From Sulfitobacter albidus (GTDB lineage Bacteria > Pseudomonadota > Alphaproteobacteria > Rhodobacterales > Rhodobacteraceae), in assembly GCF_018200035.1 (NCBI RefSeq), contig NZ_CP073581.1, positions 2,352,501 to 2,416,500 on the forward strand: a DNA stretch of 64,000 bases, given 5' to 3'. Both the position numbers and the translations under genes were made by a program. The notes under the pieces are model-generated. The model ran no database searches and had not been told where the DNA came from. It saw nothing but the letters and a program-made list of their open reading frames with translations. The number at the start of each line of letters is the position of its first letter. The first letter of the stretch is position 1. This document shows positions 26,261 through 34,343 of the stretch, in pieces.

Positions 26261-26842
26261 ATGACCGGCCCCTTCAGCGCATTGAACCTCGCCTTTACCC
26301 AGCTTGTGAAATTTTCCGGGCGCGCCACGCGGTCAGAATTCTGGTGGGTCTTTCTGGCCTACGTCTTGTGCGTTTCGGGGGCCGCTGCCTATGACGCGAT
26401 GACGGTGATGGCGCTCGTTGAGACCTACGGGGCAAATGCCGTTGCAATGATCGATTTCACCGCGTTTACAGCCACATGGGTGCTTGTCGTCTTTGCCCTG
26501 CCCCTGCTCAGCCTCACGGTCCGCCGCCTGCATGACGCCGGATTTTCGGGCTTCTGGGTGCTCGTCAATATGGTTCCGGGCATCGGTGGCCTCGTGCTCC
26601 TCGCACTCTGCGCGTTGCCTGGCCAGAACGGCACCACCGTGCACGGCTCACCAATCGGGCGGAGCATCGCCAAACCCCTGCGCGGCAAACGGGCCGATGA
26701 TCCCTATGCAAAAGCCATGCAAGGCTACGCCGTCCTGTTCGATCAGGACCGCCCCGTGACGCCGGAAATGCAGGCGGCCCGCAAGGAAGAAATCTCGGAC
26801 TACTACCGCTCCCGTGTTCTCAAACCCGCCGCCTCAGCCTGA
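26261..26842 (+). CDS. DUF805 family membrane protein
   Basis: A 193-residue inner-membrane protein with the DUF805 pattern: FSGRATRSEFWWVFL near the N-terminus, three to four helices, and VRRLHDAGFSGFWVLVNMVPG, the best conserved segment. The C-terminal tail (from about residue 135) is hydrophilic. Function unknown; related proteins occur near stress and phage-response genes in E. coli (YhaH/YhaI). Binding site CAGGAG eight bases before the ATG. Ends two bases before the convergent gshA stop. Confidence 0.85.
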   Translation: MTGPFSALNLAFTQLVKFSGRATRSEFWWVFLAYVLCVSGAAAYDAMTVMALVETYGANAVAMIDFTAFTATWVLVVFALPLLSLTVRRLHDAGFSGFWVLVNMVPGIGGLVLLALCALPGQNGTTVHGSPIGRSIAKPLRGKRADDPYAKAMQGYAVLFDQDRPVTPEMQAARKEEISDYYRSRVLKPAASA

Positions 26843-26844
26843 GG

Positions 26845-28215
26845 TCAGTAAGAAAACGCGTCGTAGATCTTGCTCAGATCGCCGCCCCATTCGCCATGGT
26901 AGCACGCCAGCAGCTCATCGGCGGGCACGCGGCCGGTCTCGACGCTTTCCTTGAGCGCATTGAGGAAATGCGTCTCATCCGGGACAAGCCCGCCCGCGCC
27001 AGTGCGCGCACGCGCCTTCAGCCCCGCCTCTGACAACGCCAGAACCTCGCGGGCGAGATCGTGCATGTTCACCTTGCCCACCTGTGCCTGCAACCCGTCG
27101 ACCGAAGCCGCGACGCGCATCTCATCGCGCGTCTGCGCATCCCAGCCTTTGACCAGATCCCACGCGCCGTCGAGCGCGGATTGATCGTACATCAGCCCCA
27201 CCCAGAACGCGGGCAATGCGCACAGGCGGCGCCACGGCCCCCCGTCGGCGCCCCGCATCTCGATGTATTTCTTCATGCGCGCCTCGGGGAAGGCCGTCGT
27301 CAGATGATCCGCCCAATCGCTCAGCGTCGGCGTCTCGCCGGGCAGGGCCGACAGCTTGCCGTCGAGGAAGTCGCGGAACGACAGGCCAAGCGCATCGATG
27401 TATTTGCCATCGCGGTAGACGAAATACATCGGCACATCGAGCGCGTATTCCACCCAGCGCTCGAACCCGAACCCGTCCTCGAAGATGAAAGGGATCGTGC
27501 CCGTGCGCGCGTCGTCCAGATCGCGCCACACGCGCGACCGCCAGGATTTATGCCCGTTGATCTTCCCCTCAAAGAACGGCGAATTGGCAAACAGCGCGGT
27601 CGCCAAAGGCTGCAAGGCCACAGCAACGCGCATCTTTTGCACCATGTCGGCTTCCGATCCGAAATCGAGGTTCACCTGAACGGTGCAGGTCCGGCGCATC
27701 ATGACCCGGCCCATGGTGCCAACCTTGGTCATGTAGTCATTCATCAGCTTGTAGCGGCCCTTGGGCATCAGATCCATCTGATCGTGCGTCCACTCGGGTG
27801 CGGCGCCGAGGCCGATCCAGCCGACGCCGATGTCGTCGGCCACATCCTGCACCTCCCGCAGGTGGGTATTCACCTCGTCGCAGGTCTCGTGGATCGTCTC
27901 CAATGGCGCGCCCGACAGCTCCAGCTGCCCGCCGGGCTCAAGGCTGATGTTCGCACCCTCCTTCTCGAGGCCGATCAGCTTGCCCGCCTCCTCGACCGGC
28001 GCCCAGCCATGGCGGTCCCGCAGCCCTTCCAGCATCACCCGGATCGACCGCTCCCCCTCGTAGGGCAGAGGCTTGTGGGTGTCGCGACAATAGCCGAATT
28101 TCTCGTGCTCGGTGCCGATACGCCAGTCGGCCTTGGGCTTACAGCCGTCGGCCAGAAACTCGGCCAGCTGTTCGCGTCGCTCGATCGGGCCGCCGCCGGA
28201 CTGGGGAATGGACAT
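26845..28215 (-). CDS. gshA: Glutamate--cysteine ligase, plant/alphaproteobacterial type
   Basis: A 456-residue cytoplasmic enzyme catalysing the first step of glutathione synthesis. It belongs to the GshA group shared by alphaproteobacteria and plants: RIGTEHEKFGY near residue 32, EGANISLEPGGQLELSGAP, TCTVQVNLDFGSEADMV and YIEMRGADGGPWRRLCALP are all characteristic. The conserved cysteines that form redox-regulatory disulfides in plants are not all present here. Last gene of a minus-strand run after rsmE and a small membrane protein. Confidence 0.95.
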   Translation of the reverse strand: MSIPQSGGGPIERREQLAEFLADGCKPKADWRIGTEHEKFGYCRDTHKPLPYEGERSIRVMLEGLRDRHGWAPVEEAGKLIGLEKEGANISLEPGGQLELSGAPLETIHETCDEVNTHLREVQDVADDIGVGWIGLGAAPEWTHDQMDLMPKGRYKLMNDYMTKVGTMGRVMMRRTCTVQVNLDFGSEADMVQKMRVAVALQPLATALFANSPFFEGKINGHKSWRSRVWRDLDDARTGTIPFIFEDGFGFERWVEYALDVPMYFVYRDGKYIDALGLSFRDFLDGKLSALPGETPTLSDWADHLTTAFPEARMKKYIEMRGADGGPWRRLCALPAFWVGLMYDQSALDGAWDLVKGWDAQTRDEMRVAASVDGLQAQVGKVNMHDLAREVLALSEAGLKARARTGAGGLVPDETHFLNALKESVETGRVPADELLACYHGEWGGDLSKIYDAFSY

Positions 28216-28275
28216 GTGGTAGGCTCCTGTCTGTTCGGCGGCTCGTCCGCAACCTTGCGGAGAATCGCTGGGCCG

Positions 28276-28800
28276 TCAATGCAGGACGGCGTGGGCCGGA
28301 CGCAAGGGGGTGCGCTCCCAGATCACGACCGCTTGAGCGGTGCCGCCCCGCAATTCGGTCAGCATCCGCTCGGTGCGCAAGGCGGGCAGTGTGGCAAACG
28401 CATCAAATAGCGCATCCGCCCCGGCGGCATTCACCGGGATCATCACGGGCGATTGCCCGGCGGCGTCCAGCCGCCAATGCGCAGGGCTGCCGCGCCGGTC
28501 AAGGCTCAACCGTTCCAGATCGCGCAGCGCCACGACGCCGCCGGTGAGCGGACCAAAATACGCGACCTGCCCTTCGTCGACCTGCACCGCGCCCGCACCG
28601 TCACCGGTGCCCCGAAACCGCCCGCGCTGCACACCGACAACGCCCAAAGCAATCCCCGCAATCAGCAGCGCCGCGCCCGGCAGCATCAACAGCCCACCGG
28701 GCCCCAACAGCCACCACAGACCCAACAAAACCAGCGTTCCCGCAACCAGCACTTCGCGCCAACGCCAAAGCGCAGCCTTCGCCTCAGGTCTGAAAAACAT
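28276..28800 (-). CDS. Small membrane protein with PH-like C-terminal domain
   Basis: A 174-residue protein starting MFFRPEAKAALWRWREV, with two membrane helices (about 17-35 and 38-57) and a beta-rich C-terminal part (VQVDEGQVAYFGPLTGGVV, LRDLERLSLDRRGSPAHW, SPVMIPVNAAGADALFDAF). This again follows the two-helix plus PH-like plan seen at 2-3.7 and 20-22 kb. ATG 28800 is preferred over 28806 because GGAGGG lies six bases before it but directly abuts the other. It sits between rsmE and gshA on the same strand; function unknown. Confidence 0.75.
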   Translation of the reverse strand: MFFRPEAKAALWRWREVLVAGTLVLLGLWWLLGPGGLLMLPGAALLIAGIALGVVGVQRGRFRGTGDGAGAVQVDEGQVAYFGPLTGGVVALRDLERLSLDRRGSPAHWRLDAAGQSPVMIPVNAAGADALFDAFATLPALRTERMLTELRGGTAQAVVIWERTPLRPAHAVLH

Positions 28801-28896
28801 CGCCATCCCTCCGCGCCAGGGTCACATGTGAAAACGCATGGCCCCCTGCACCCTTTTCCAAATACCTAAATCCCGACCGCACTCCGCGCGCGCCGC

Positions 28897-29616
28897 TCAT
28901 GTCCAATCCCCCAGCGCCTGCTGCCAGACCGTCAACGCCGCCACCGCCGCCGTATCCGCCCGCAGGATCCGCGGACCCAGGGAGACCGCCTGTGCGTGAT
29001 CCTGCGCCCTCAACCGGGCCCGCTCTGCATCGGAAAACCCACCCTCGGGGCCGATGAAAATCGCCCAGGGGCCAGGATCCGCCCGCACCCCCGCAGGCGC
29101 GCTCACCAGCGCTTCGTCGCAGAACATGATCCGGCGCGCCGGCTCCCAGCGGTCCAGCAGGGCGGCAAAGCGCACCAGTTCCGCCACCTCCGGCACAAAG
29201 GTGCCGCCGCATTGCTCTGCCGCCTCGACCGCGTGGGCCTGAAGGCGGTCGCGTTGAATGCGGCCCGCGTTTGTAAAATCGGTCTGCATGGGCACGATGC
29301 GCGCGGCCCCCATTTCGGTCGCCTTTTCGACAATGAAATCCGTGCGCGCCTTCTTGATCGGGGCAAAGCACAGCCACAGGTCGGGGGGCATTTGCAACGC
29401 CCGTGTCTGCGCCGCGCAGCGCAGCGTGCCCCCGCGTTTGCCCACCTCGACCACCTCGGCGCGCCATTCGCCGTCCATACCGTTGAACAGCAACACCTGC
29501 GCGCCCACCGTCTGACGCATCACGCCAAACAGGTAATGCGCCTGCGCGCGGTCCAGAGGAACCGTTTGCGCCTCCCCCAAAGGGTGCTCTACATAAAGCC
29601 TGATCTTCGCGTCCAT
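28897..29616 (-). CDS. rsmE: 16S rRNA (uracil-1498-N3)-methyltransferase RsmE
   Basis: A 239-residue SPOUT-class methyltransferase using S-adenosylmethionine to methylate U1498 of 16S rRNA. N-terminal PUA-like domain (RLYVEHPLGEAQ) is followed by the trefoil-knot domain: KKARTDFIVEKATEMGA, AEQCGGTFVPEV, WAIFIGPEGGFSDAE and LGPRILRADTAAVAAL, the last forming the cofactor-binding knot. ATG at 29616 gives MDAKIRLYVE; the longer upstream frame is antisense to ubiA. It faces ubiA across only 11 bases. Confidence 0.95.
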   Translation of the reverse strand: MDAKIRLYVEHPLGEAQTVPLDRAQAHYLFGVMRQTVGAQVLLFNGMDGEWRAEVVEVGKRGGTLRCAAQTRALQMPPDLWLCFAPIKKARTDFIVEKATEMGAARIVPMQTDFTNAGRIQRDRLQAHAVEAAEQCGGTFVPEVAELVRFAALLDRWEPARRIMFCDEALVSAPAGVRADPGPWAIFIGPEGGFSDAERARLRAQDHAQAVSLGPRILRADTAAVAALTVWQQALGDWT

Positions 29617-29627
29617 GAGGCCGATAT

Positions 29628-30602
29628 ATGCAAGACCACGCCCCTCCGCCAGAGCCGCAGGACGACGGCAGCGTCGCTGACGCCTATTCGCGCAACTGGG
29701 TCGACCGCTACGCACCGACCGCTGCGCGCCCCTATCTGCGGCTCAGCCGGGCGGACCGGCCCATTGGAACTTGGCTGTTGCTGCTGCCGTGCTGGTGGGG
29801 TCTGGCGCTGGCAATGCTCTACGATGGGCAAGCCCGCTGGTTCGATCTATGGATCTTTGTCGGCTGTGCGCTGGGCGCGTTCCTGATGCGTGGGGCGGGC
29901 TGTACGTGGAACGACATCACCGACCGCGAGATAGACGCAGGCGTCGCGCGCACGCGCTCGCGGCCCATACCGTCGGGGCAGGTCAGCGTACGCGGGGCGG
30001 CAGTCTGGATGATCGTGCAGGCGCTGATCGCCTTCCTGATCCTGATTTCGTTCAATGCAGCCGCGATCCGGCTCGGCGTGCTTTCGTTGATCCCGGTCGC
30101 GATCTATCCATTCGCCAAGCGGTTCACCTGGTGGCCGCAGGTTTTTCTGGGTCTTGCGTTCAACTGGGGCGCGCTGCTGGCGTGGACCGCGCATACCGGG
30201 CGGCTCGATGCGCCTGCCGTGGTGCTGTATCTGGCGGGCATCGCCTGGACACTTTTTTACGATACGATCTACGCCCATCAAGACACCGAGGATGACGCGC
30301 TGATCGGGGTGAAATCCACTGCCCGCCTGTTCGGTGACCGCTCACCACAGTGGCTGCGGCGGTTTTTGATGGCGACCGTGGGCCTGATGGGCATCGCCGT
30401 GGTCTACGCCGGGCTGCCGCAGGCGTCGGCGCTTGCGCTGGTGGTGGCCCTTGCGGGCCCTTGGGCGATGGGCTGGCACATGGCCTGGCAGCTGCGCGGG
30501 CTCGACATCCACAATCCGCAGAAGATGCTGCAATTGTTTCGCGCCAACCGCGACACCGGCATGATCCCGCTGCTGTTTTTCGGCGCGGCGCTGCTGCTGT
30601 GA
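29628..30602 (+). CDS. ubiA: 4-hydroxybenzoate octaprenyltransferase UbiA
   Basis: A 324-residue inner-membrane prenyltransferase attaching the polyprenyl tail to 4-hydroxybenzoate in ubiquinone synthesis. The two Asp-rich Mg-diphosphate sites are CTWNDITDREID (about residue 89) and FYDTIYAHQDTEDD (about 205), with ARTRSRPIPSG and RLSRADRPIGTWLLLLPCWWG conserved. About eight membrane helices. The ATG at 29628 has GAGG seven bases upstream, located between the divergent rsmE start and this gene. Confidence 0.95.
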   Translation: MQDHAPPPEPQDDGSVADAYSRNWVDRYAPTAARPYLRLSRADRPIGTWLLLLPCWWGLALAMLYDGQARWFDLWIFVGCALGAFLMRGAGCTWNDITDREIDAGVARTRSRPIPSGQVSVRGAAVWMIVQALIAFLILISFNAAAIRLGVLSLIPVAIYPFAKRFTWWPQVFLGLAFNWGALLAWTAHTGRLDAPAVVLYLAGIAWTLFYDTIYAHQDTEDDALIGVKSTARLFGDRSPQWLRRFLMATVGLMGIAVVYAGLPQASALALVVALAGPWAMGWHMAWQLRGLDIHNPQKMLQLFRANRDTGMIPLLFFGAALLL

Positions 30603-30663
30603 TTGCACGGGGCGCCCGGGCAGCGTATCACCACCGCACGTTCCACGATCACAGAAAGTACCG

Positions 30664-32559
30664 ATGCGCCTGTCCTCCGTTCTCATGATCTTTCTGACAT
30701 TTGCCGCCGCGGCGGTCTTGTCGTTGGTCGCCGCCAATTACTCTGTCAAACTGATCGAGGAATCCTCGGAAATCAGCGTGCGTGACGCGCTTGACGACAA
30801 GGGCATGACCTGGGCCGAGGTTGAAGCACGCGGGCTTGAGGTCGCGCTGTCGGGCACTGCCCCGACCGAGGCAATCCGGTTTGCCGCGCTGACGACGGCG
30901 GGCACGGTGGTCGATGCGGCGCGCGTCGTCGACGATATGTCCGTCACCGCGCAGGAGGCCATCGCCCCGCCGAAATTCTCCGCCGAGATCCTGCGCAATG
31001 ACAGCGGTCTTTCCGTCATCGGCCTGATCCCCGCAGAAACCGACCGCGACTATGTGATCGCGCGCTTCAACAGCCTGCGCGGGGCGGAAGGCGTAACCGA
31101 TCTGCTGGAAACCGCTGACTACCCGGCCCCACCCGGCTGGGACCGCGCGCTTGATTTTGCGCTCGGCGCGATGAGCCAGTTGCCGCGCGCCAAGGTGTCT
31201 GTCACCGCAGAACGGGTGGCCATCACCGCCATCACCGACAGCGCCGCCGCCAAGGCCAAGCTGGAGCGCGATTTGCAGCGCGTGGCGCCCGATGGGCTGA
31301 AGCTTGAGATGACCATCACCGCGCCGCGCCCTGTCATCACACCCTTTACCACCCGGTTCGAGATCACCGAGGACGGCGCGGGCTTTGACGCCTGTTCCGC
31401 CGATTCCGACGCGGCGGCCGAGCGGATCGTCGTGACCGCGATCGCCGCCGGGGCCGAGGCGCCGCGCTGCACCGTGGGGCTAGGCGTGCCCAGCCCTGCG
31501 TGGGCCGACGCCGTCACCTCGTCGATTTTTGCGCTGACAAAGCTGGGGCGTGGATCGGTCACCATCGTGGATGCCGACATCACCCTCGTCGCCGCAGAGG
31601 GTACGCCACAGGATACCTTTGACACCGTCGTGGGGGAGTTGGAGAACAGCCTGCCCGAGGTATTTGCCCTGCAGTCCACGCTCGAAGAAGCCCCCGACGC
31701 CAACGCGGGCCCCAAGGAATTCACCGCGACGCTCAGCCCCGAGGGGCAGGTGCAACTGCGCGGCCGCGTCTCCGACGAGGCGCTGCGCGAGCTGGCGCTG
31801 AGTTATGCCAAGGCGCAGTTCGGCTCGGATGCGGTCTATAACGCGGTGCGGATCGTCGATGACCTGCCCGCCGATTGGACAACCCGCGTGCTGGCGGGAC
31901 TGGAAGGTCTGGGTGCGCTGAGCAACGGCGCGGTGGTGGTTACGCCGGATCGGCTGCAACTGACCGGCAACACCGGCAATCCCGAAGCCTCGACCGAGAT
32001 TTCCGCCCTGCTGGCCGACAAGCTGGGCGAAGGCGCGCAATTCGATGTCAATGTAACTTACCAAGAGAAACTCGATCCCGTGCTGGGCCTGCCCTCCCCG
32101 GAGGAATGCGAGGCCGAGATCGGTGCGATCATCGCCAGCAACAAGATCAACTTCGAGCCCGGCTCCGCCACCATCGACGCCTCGGCGCTCGACACGATGG
32201 ATGATATCGCCGAAATTCTGAAGAAATGCGGCGATATCCCGCTGGAAATTCAGGGCTACACCGATAGTCAGGGCCGCGAGACCATGAACCTTGCCCTCAG
32301 CCAGAGCCGCGCGGAATCGGTGCTCAACGAGCTGCGCGCACGCCGCGTTCTGACAGGCTCATTCACGGCAACGGGCTATGGCGAGGAAAGCCCCATCGCA
32401 GACAACGGCACCGAAGCCGGACGCGAGGCGAACCGGCGGATCGAATTCCGTCTGATCCGCCCCGATACGGTGGACACTCCCGAGGAAACGACGCTAGAAA
32501 GTGCGGCAGGTGCGGTCGACGCTGCTCCGCAAGATGACAGTGAAAGCCCCACCGAATGA
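30664..32559 (+). CDS. BON-repeat and OmpA-domain periplasmic protein
   Basis: A 631-residue protein: an N-terminal signal anchor (SSVLMIFLTFAAAAVLSLVAA), several BON-like repeats of roughly 60-70 residues through residue 480 (for example GLEVALSGTAPTEA, and VQLRGRVSDEALRELALSYAK), then an OmpA C-terminal peptidoglycan-binding domain (NKINFEPGSATIDASALDTM, LEIQGYTDSQGRETMNLALS, ATGYGEESPIADNGTEAGRE with the conserved NRRIEF) and an acidic tail. It probably tethers the envelope to peptidoglycan. The next gene starts inside its stop (ATGA), suggesting a partnership. No beta-barrel is present. Confidence 0.88.
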   Translation: MRLSSVLMIFLTFAAAAVLSLVAANYSVKLIEESSEISVRDALDDKGMTWAEVEARGLEVALSGTAPTEAIRFAALTTAGTVVDAARVVDDMSVTAQEAIAPPKFSAEILRNDSGLSVIGLIPAETDRDYVIARFNSLRGAEGVTDLLETADYPAPPGWDRALDFALGAMSQLPRAKVSVTAERVAITAITDSAAAKAKLERDLQRVAPDGLKLEMTITAPRPVITPFTTRFEITEDGAGFDACSADSDAAAERIVVTAIAAGAEAPRCTVGLGVPSPAWADAVTSSIFALTKLGRGSVTIVDADITLVAAEGTPQDTFDTVVGELENSLPEVFALQSTLEEAPDANAGPKEFTATLSPEGQVQLRGRVSDEALRELALSYAKAQFGSDAVYNAVRIVDDLPADWTTRVLAGLEGLGALSNGAVVVTPDRLQLTGNTGNPEASTEISALLADKLGEGAQFDVNVTYQEKLDPVLGLPSPEECEAEIGAIIASNKINFEPGSATIDASALDTMDDIAEILKKCGDIPLEIQGYTDSQGRETMNLALSQSRAESVLNELRARRVLTGSFTATGYGEESPIADNGTEAGREANRRIEFRLIRPDTVDTPEETTLESAAGAVDAAPQDDSESPTE

Positions 32560-32882
32560 GCCCACGTTTCCAATTCGTCCTCGCGACCGCCGCGATTTTG
32601 TTTGTGGCGTTCTGCATGGGGTGGTTTGCCAACTGGCTGCTGCACCGTTTCACCCGTGTGGCCGCCGATGATGTCGCGCAACTCGACCGGATGAGCCAGG
32701 AACTGCACGAGGCCGAGGAAACACGCGATCAGGCGATCACCTATCTGCAACAGCGCGAGGCGGAACTGACCAACCAGCTGTCACAGACCGAAGCAGAGCT
32801 GCGCGCGGCGATGGACGGGCTGCGCGACGCGCGCCATGAGACCGAAGAGCTGCGCGCCTGGATCGAGCAGAACCGCAGCTGA
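32556..32882 (+). CDS. Single-helix coiled-coil membrane protein
   Basis: A 108-residue protein with one N-terminal membrane helix (FVLATAAILFVAFCMGWFANW) and a long coiled coil from about residue 38 to the end, rich in Glu, Gln, Arg and Leu (DRMSQELHEAEETRDQAITY). It overlaps the BON/OmpA gene by four bases. The topology is compatible with a small scaffold or partner for the preceding envelope protein; no family name is certain. Confidence 0.8.
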   Translation: MSPRFQFVLATAAILFVAFCMGWFANWLLHRFTRVAADDVAQLDRMSQELHEAEETRDQAITYLQQREAELTNQLSQTEAELRAAMDGLRDARHETEELRAWIEQNRS

Positions 32883-32931
32883 TACTGTCCGCTGGCCCCG
32901 GCAAAACCGCCCGCGACGGTTCAGTCGCCCC

Positions 32932-33390
32932 TTACTTCCGATCCCCAACCCAACGCTCCAGCGCCGCCTCATCGGCGTCTTTCGCCGCCACCCACGCCGC
33001 CCCTTTGGCGGTGATCTCGCGCTTCCAGAACGGTGCGCGGCTTTTCAGATAGTCCATCAGGAATTCCGCCGCGGCAAAGGCGTCGACTCGGTGCGGGGCA
33101 GAGGTGGCGACCATCATGATCATCTCTCCGGGGGTCAGGCGCCCGTAGCGGTGGATGACCAGCGCATCGCCGAGGCGGAAGCGGGTGATCGCCTCCTGCG
33201 CGATGGTCGTCAGCGCGCGTTCTGTCATGCCGGGATAATGCTCGATCTCCATGGCGATCAGGGGGGTATCCGGCAAATCGCGCACCACGCCTGTAAAGGT
33301 CACAACCGCGCCCATCGTGGCATCGCCCGCCGCAAAGGCAGCCGTTTCAAGCCCCAGATCAAAGGGCGCCTCCTGCACGCGCACGGGCAT
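32932..33390 (-). CDS. moaE: Molybdopterin synthase catalytic subunit MoaE
   Basis: A 152-residue subunit that, with thiocarboxylated MoaD, converts cyclic pyranopterin monophosphate to molybdopterin. It shows GAVVTFTGVVRDLPD, LTTIAQEAITRFRLGDALVIHRYGRLTPGE and the active-site segment LKSRAPFWKREIT with the conserved lysine. One base separates the moaD stop from its ATG. Last gene of the uvrC-pgsA-moaD-moaE operon. Confidence 0.95.
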   Translation of the reverse strand: MPVRVQEAPFDLGLETAAFAAGDATMGAVVTFTGVVRDLPDTPLIAMEIEHYPGMTERALTTIAQEAITRFRLGDALVIHRYGRLTPGEMIMMVATSAPHRVDAFAAAEFLMDYLKSRAPFWKREITAKGAAWVAAKDADEAALERWVGDRK

Positions 33391-33391
33391 C

Positions 33392-33637
33392 TCAGCCCCC
33401 CGTCATCGGCGGAAAGAACGCAACCTCGCGCACCCCTTCGAGGGGGGCGTCAAAATCCGACAGTTCCTGATCCAGCGCGACCCGCAATGCGCTCACATCC
33501 GCAAAGGCGGCGGCATAGCGGTCCTCGCGCGCGCTGAGCTCCGCCACCAGATCCGCGACCGTCGCGGCGGAAGTCTCTACCCGCTCACGCGGCAAGCCAA
33601 TGCGTTCACGCACCCACGCAAAATAGACAATATCCAT
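33392..33637 (-). CDS. moaD: Molybdopterin synthase sulfur carrier subunit MoaD
   Basis: An 81-residue ubiquitin-like protein ending in PPMTGG; the terminal Gly-Gly is adenylylated and thiocarboxylated to donate sulfur. N-terminus MDIVYFAWVRERIGL is typical. ATG 33637 lies eight bases from AAGGA; GTG at 33640 is the alternative. It follows pgsA closely and precedes moaE by one base. Confidence 0.93.
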   Translation of the reverse strand: MDIVYFAWVRERIGLPRERVETSAATVADLVAELSAREDRYAAAFADVSALRVALDQELSDFDAPLEGVREVAFFPPMTGG

Positions 33638-33641
33638 CACA

Positions 33642-34301
33642 TTAATCCTTCAGAAACGGGCGGGCCTTGCTGAAATAATCCCAGCCCGTGATCGCCGTCA
33701 ACGCCGCCGCAATCCACAACAGCGCAAGGCCGATGATCCCGGACCATTCCATCGCCCACAGCTTCCACCGCAGGCCAAGCGTGTCTTCTTCGGCACCCGT
33801 GAGGATCGCCTGCACCAGCCCCTCGTCCATGCCGTAAACGCTCATGCCCAGATAATGCTCGAACACGCCCTGGCTGAACAGCACGGCAATCGCGGTCATC
33901 TGAAAGCTGGTTTTCCATTTCGCCAGTTTGGTGACCTTGAGCGTGCCGGCCGTATCCCCGAGATATTCGCGCAGCCCCGAGACGAATACTTCGCGAAACA
34001 GGATCACGGTCGCGGGCAGGATGAGCCACGGCGACCAGCTGGAAAAGCCCACGATCACCATCAGCGCAATCACCACCATCGCCTTGTCCGCGATCGGATC
34101 GAGCATCGTGCCCAGCTTGGTCTCCTGCTTCCACAGGCGCGCGAGATAGCCGTCGAACCAATCGGTCACCGCCGCCGAGACGAACAGCAGCAGCGCAAAC
34201 CAATCCGCGTAGGGCCGCGTGAAATATAGAAACATCACCGCCACGGCGGGCGCCGCTAGCAGGCGCAGCACGGTAAGGATATTGGGCAGGTTCCAAGTCA
34301 T
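33642..34301 (-). CDS. pgsA: CDP-diacylglycerol--glycerol-3-phosphate 3-phosphatidyltransferase
   Basis: A 219-residue inner-membrane enzyme making phosphatidylglycerol phosphate. The CDP-alcohol phosphotransferase signature DGx2ARx8Gx3Dx3D is present as WFDGYLARLWKQE then KLGTMLDPIADK (about residues 48-73). Five to six helices. It has been mentioned elsewhere that pgsA follows uvrC in many proteobacteria, and it does here after a 42-base gap. Confidence 0.95.
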   Translation of the reverse strand: MTWNLPNILTVLRLLAAPAVAVMFLYFTRPYADWFALLLFVSAAVTDWFDGYLARLWKQETKLGTMLDPIADKAMVVIALMVIVGFSSWSPWLILPATVILFREVFVSGLREYLGDTAGTLKVTKLAKWKTSFQMTAIAVLFSQGVFEHYLGMSVYGMDEGLVQAILTGAEEDTLGLRWKLWAMEWSGIIGLALLWIAAALTAITGWDYFSKARPFLKD

Positions 34302-34343
34302 GGCCGCACCCTATACGCGCCCCGCGCCGGGGGAAAGCACGGG

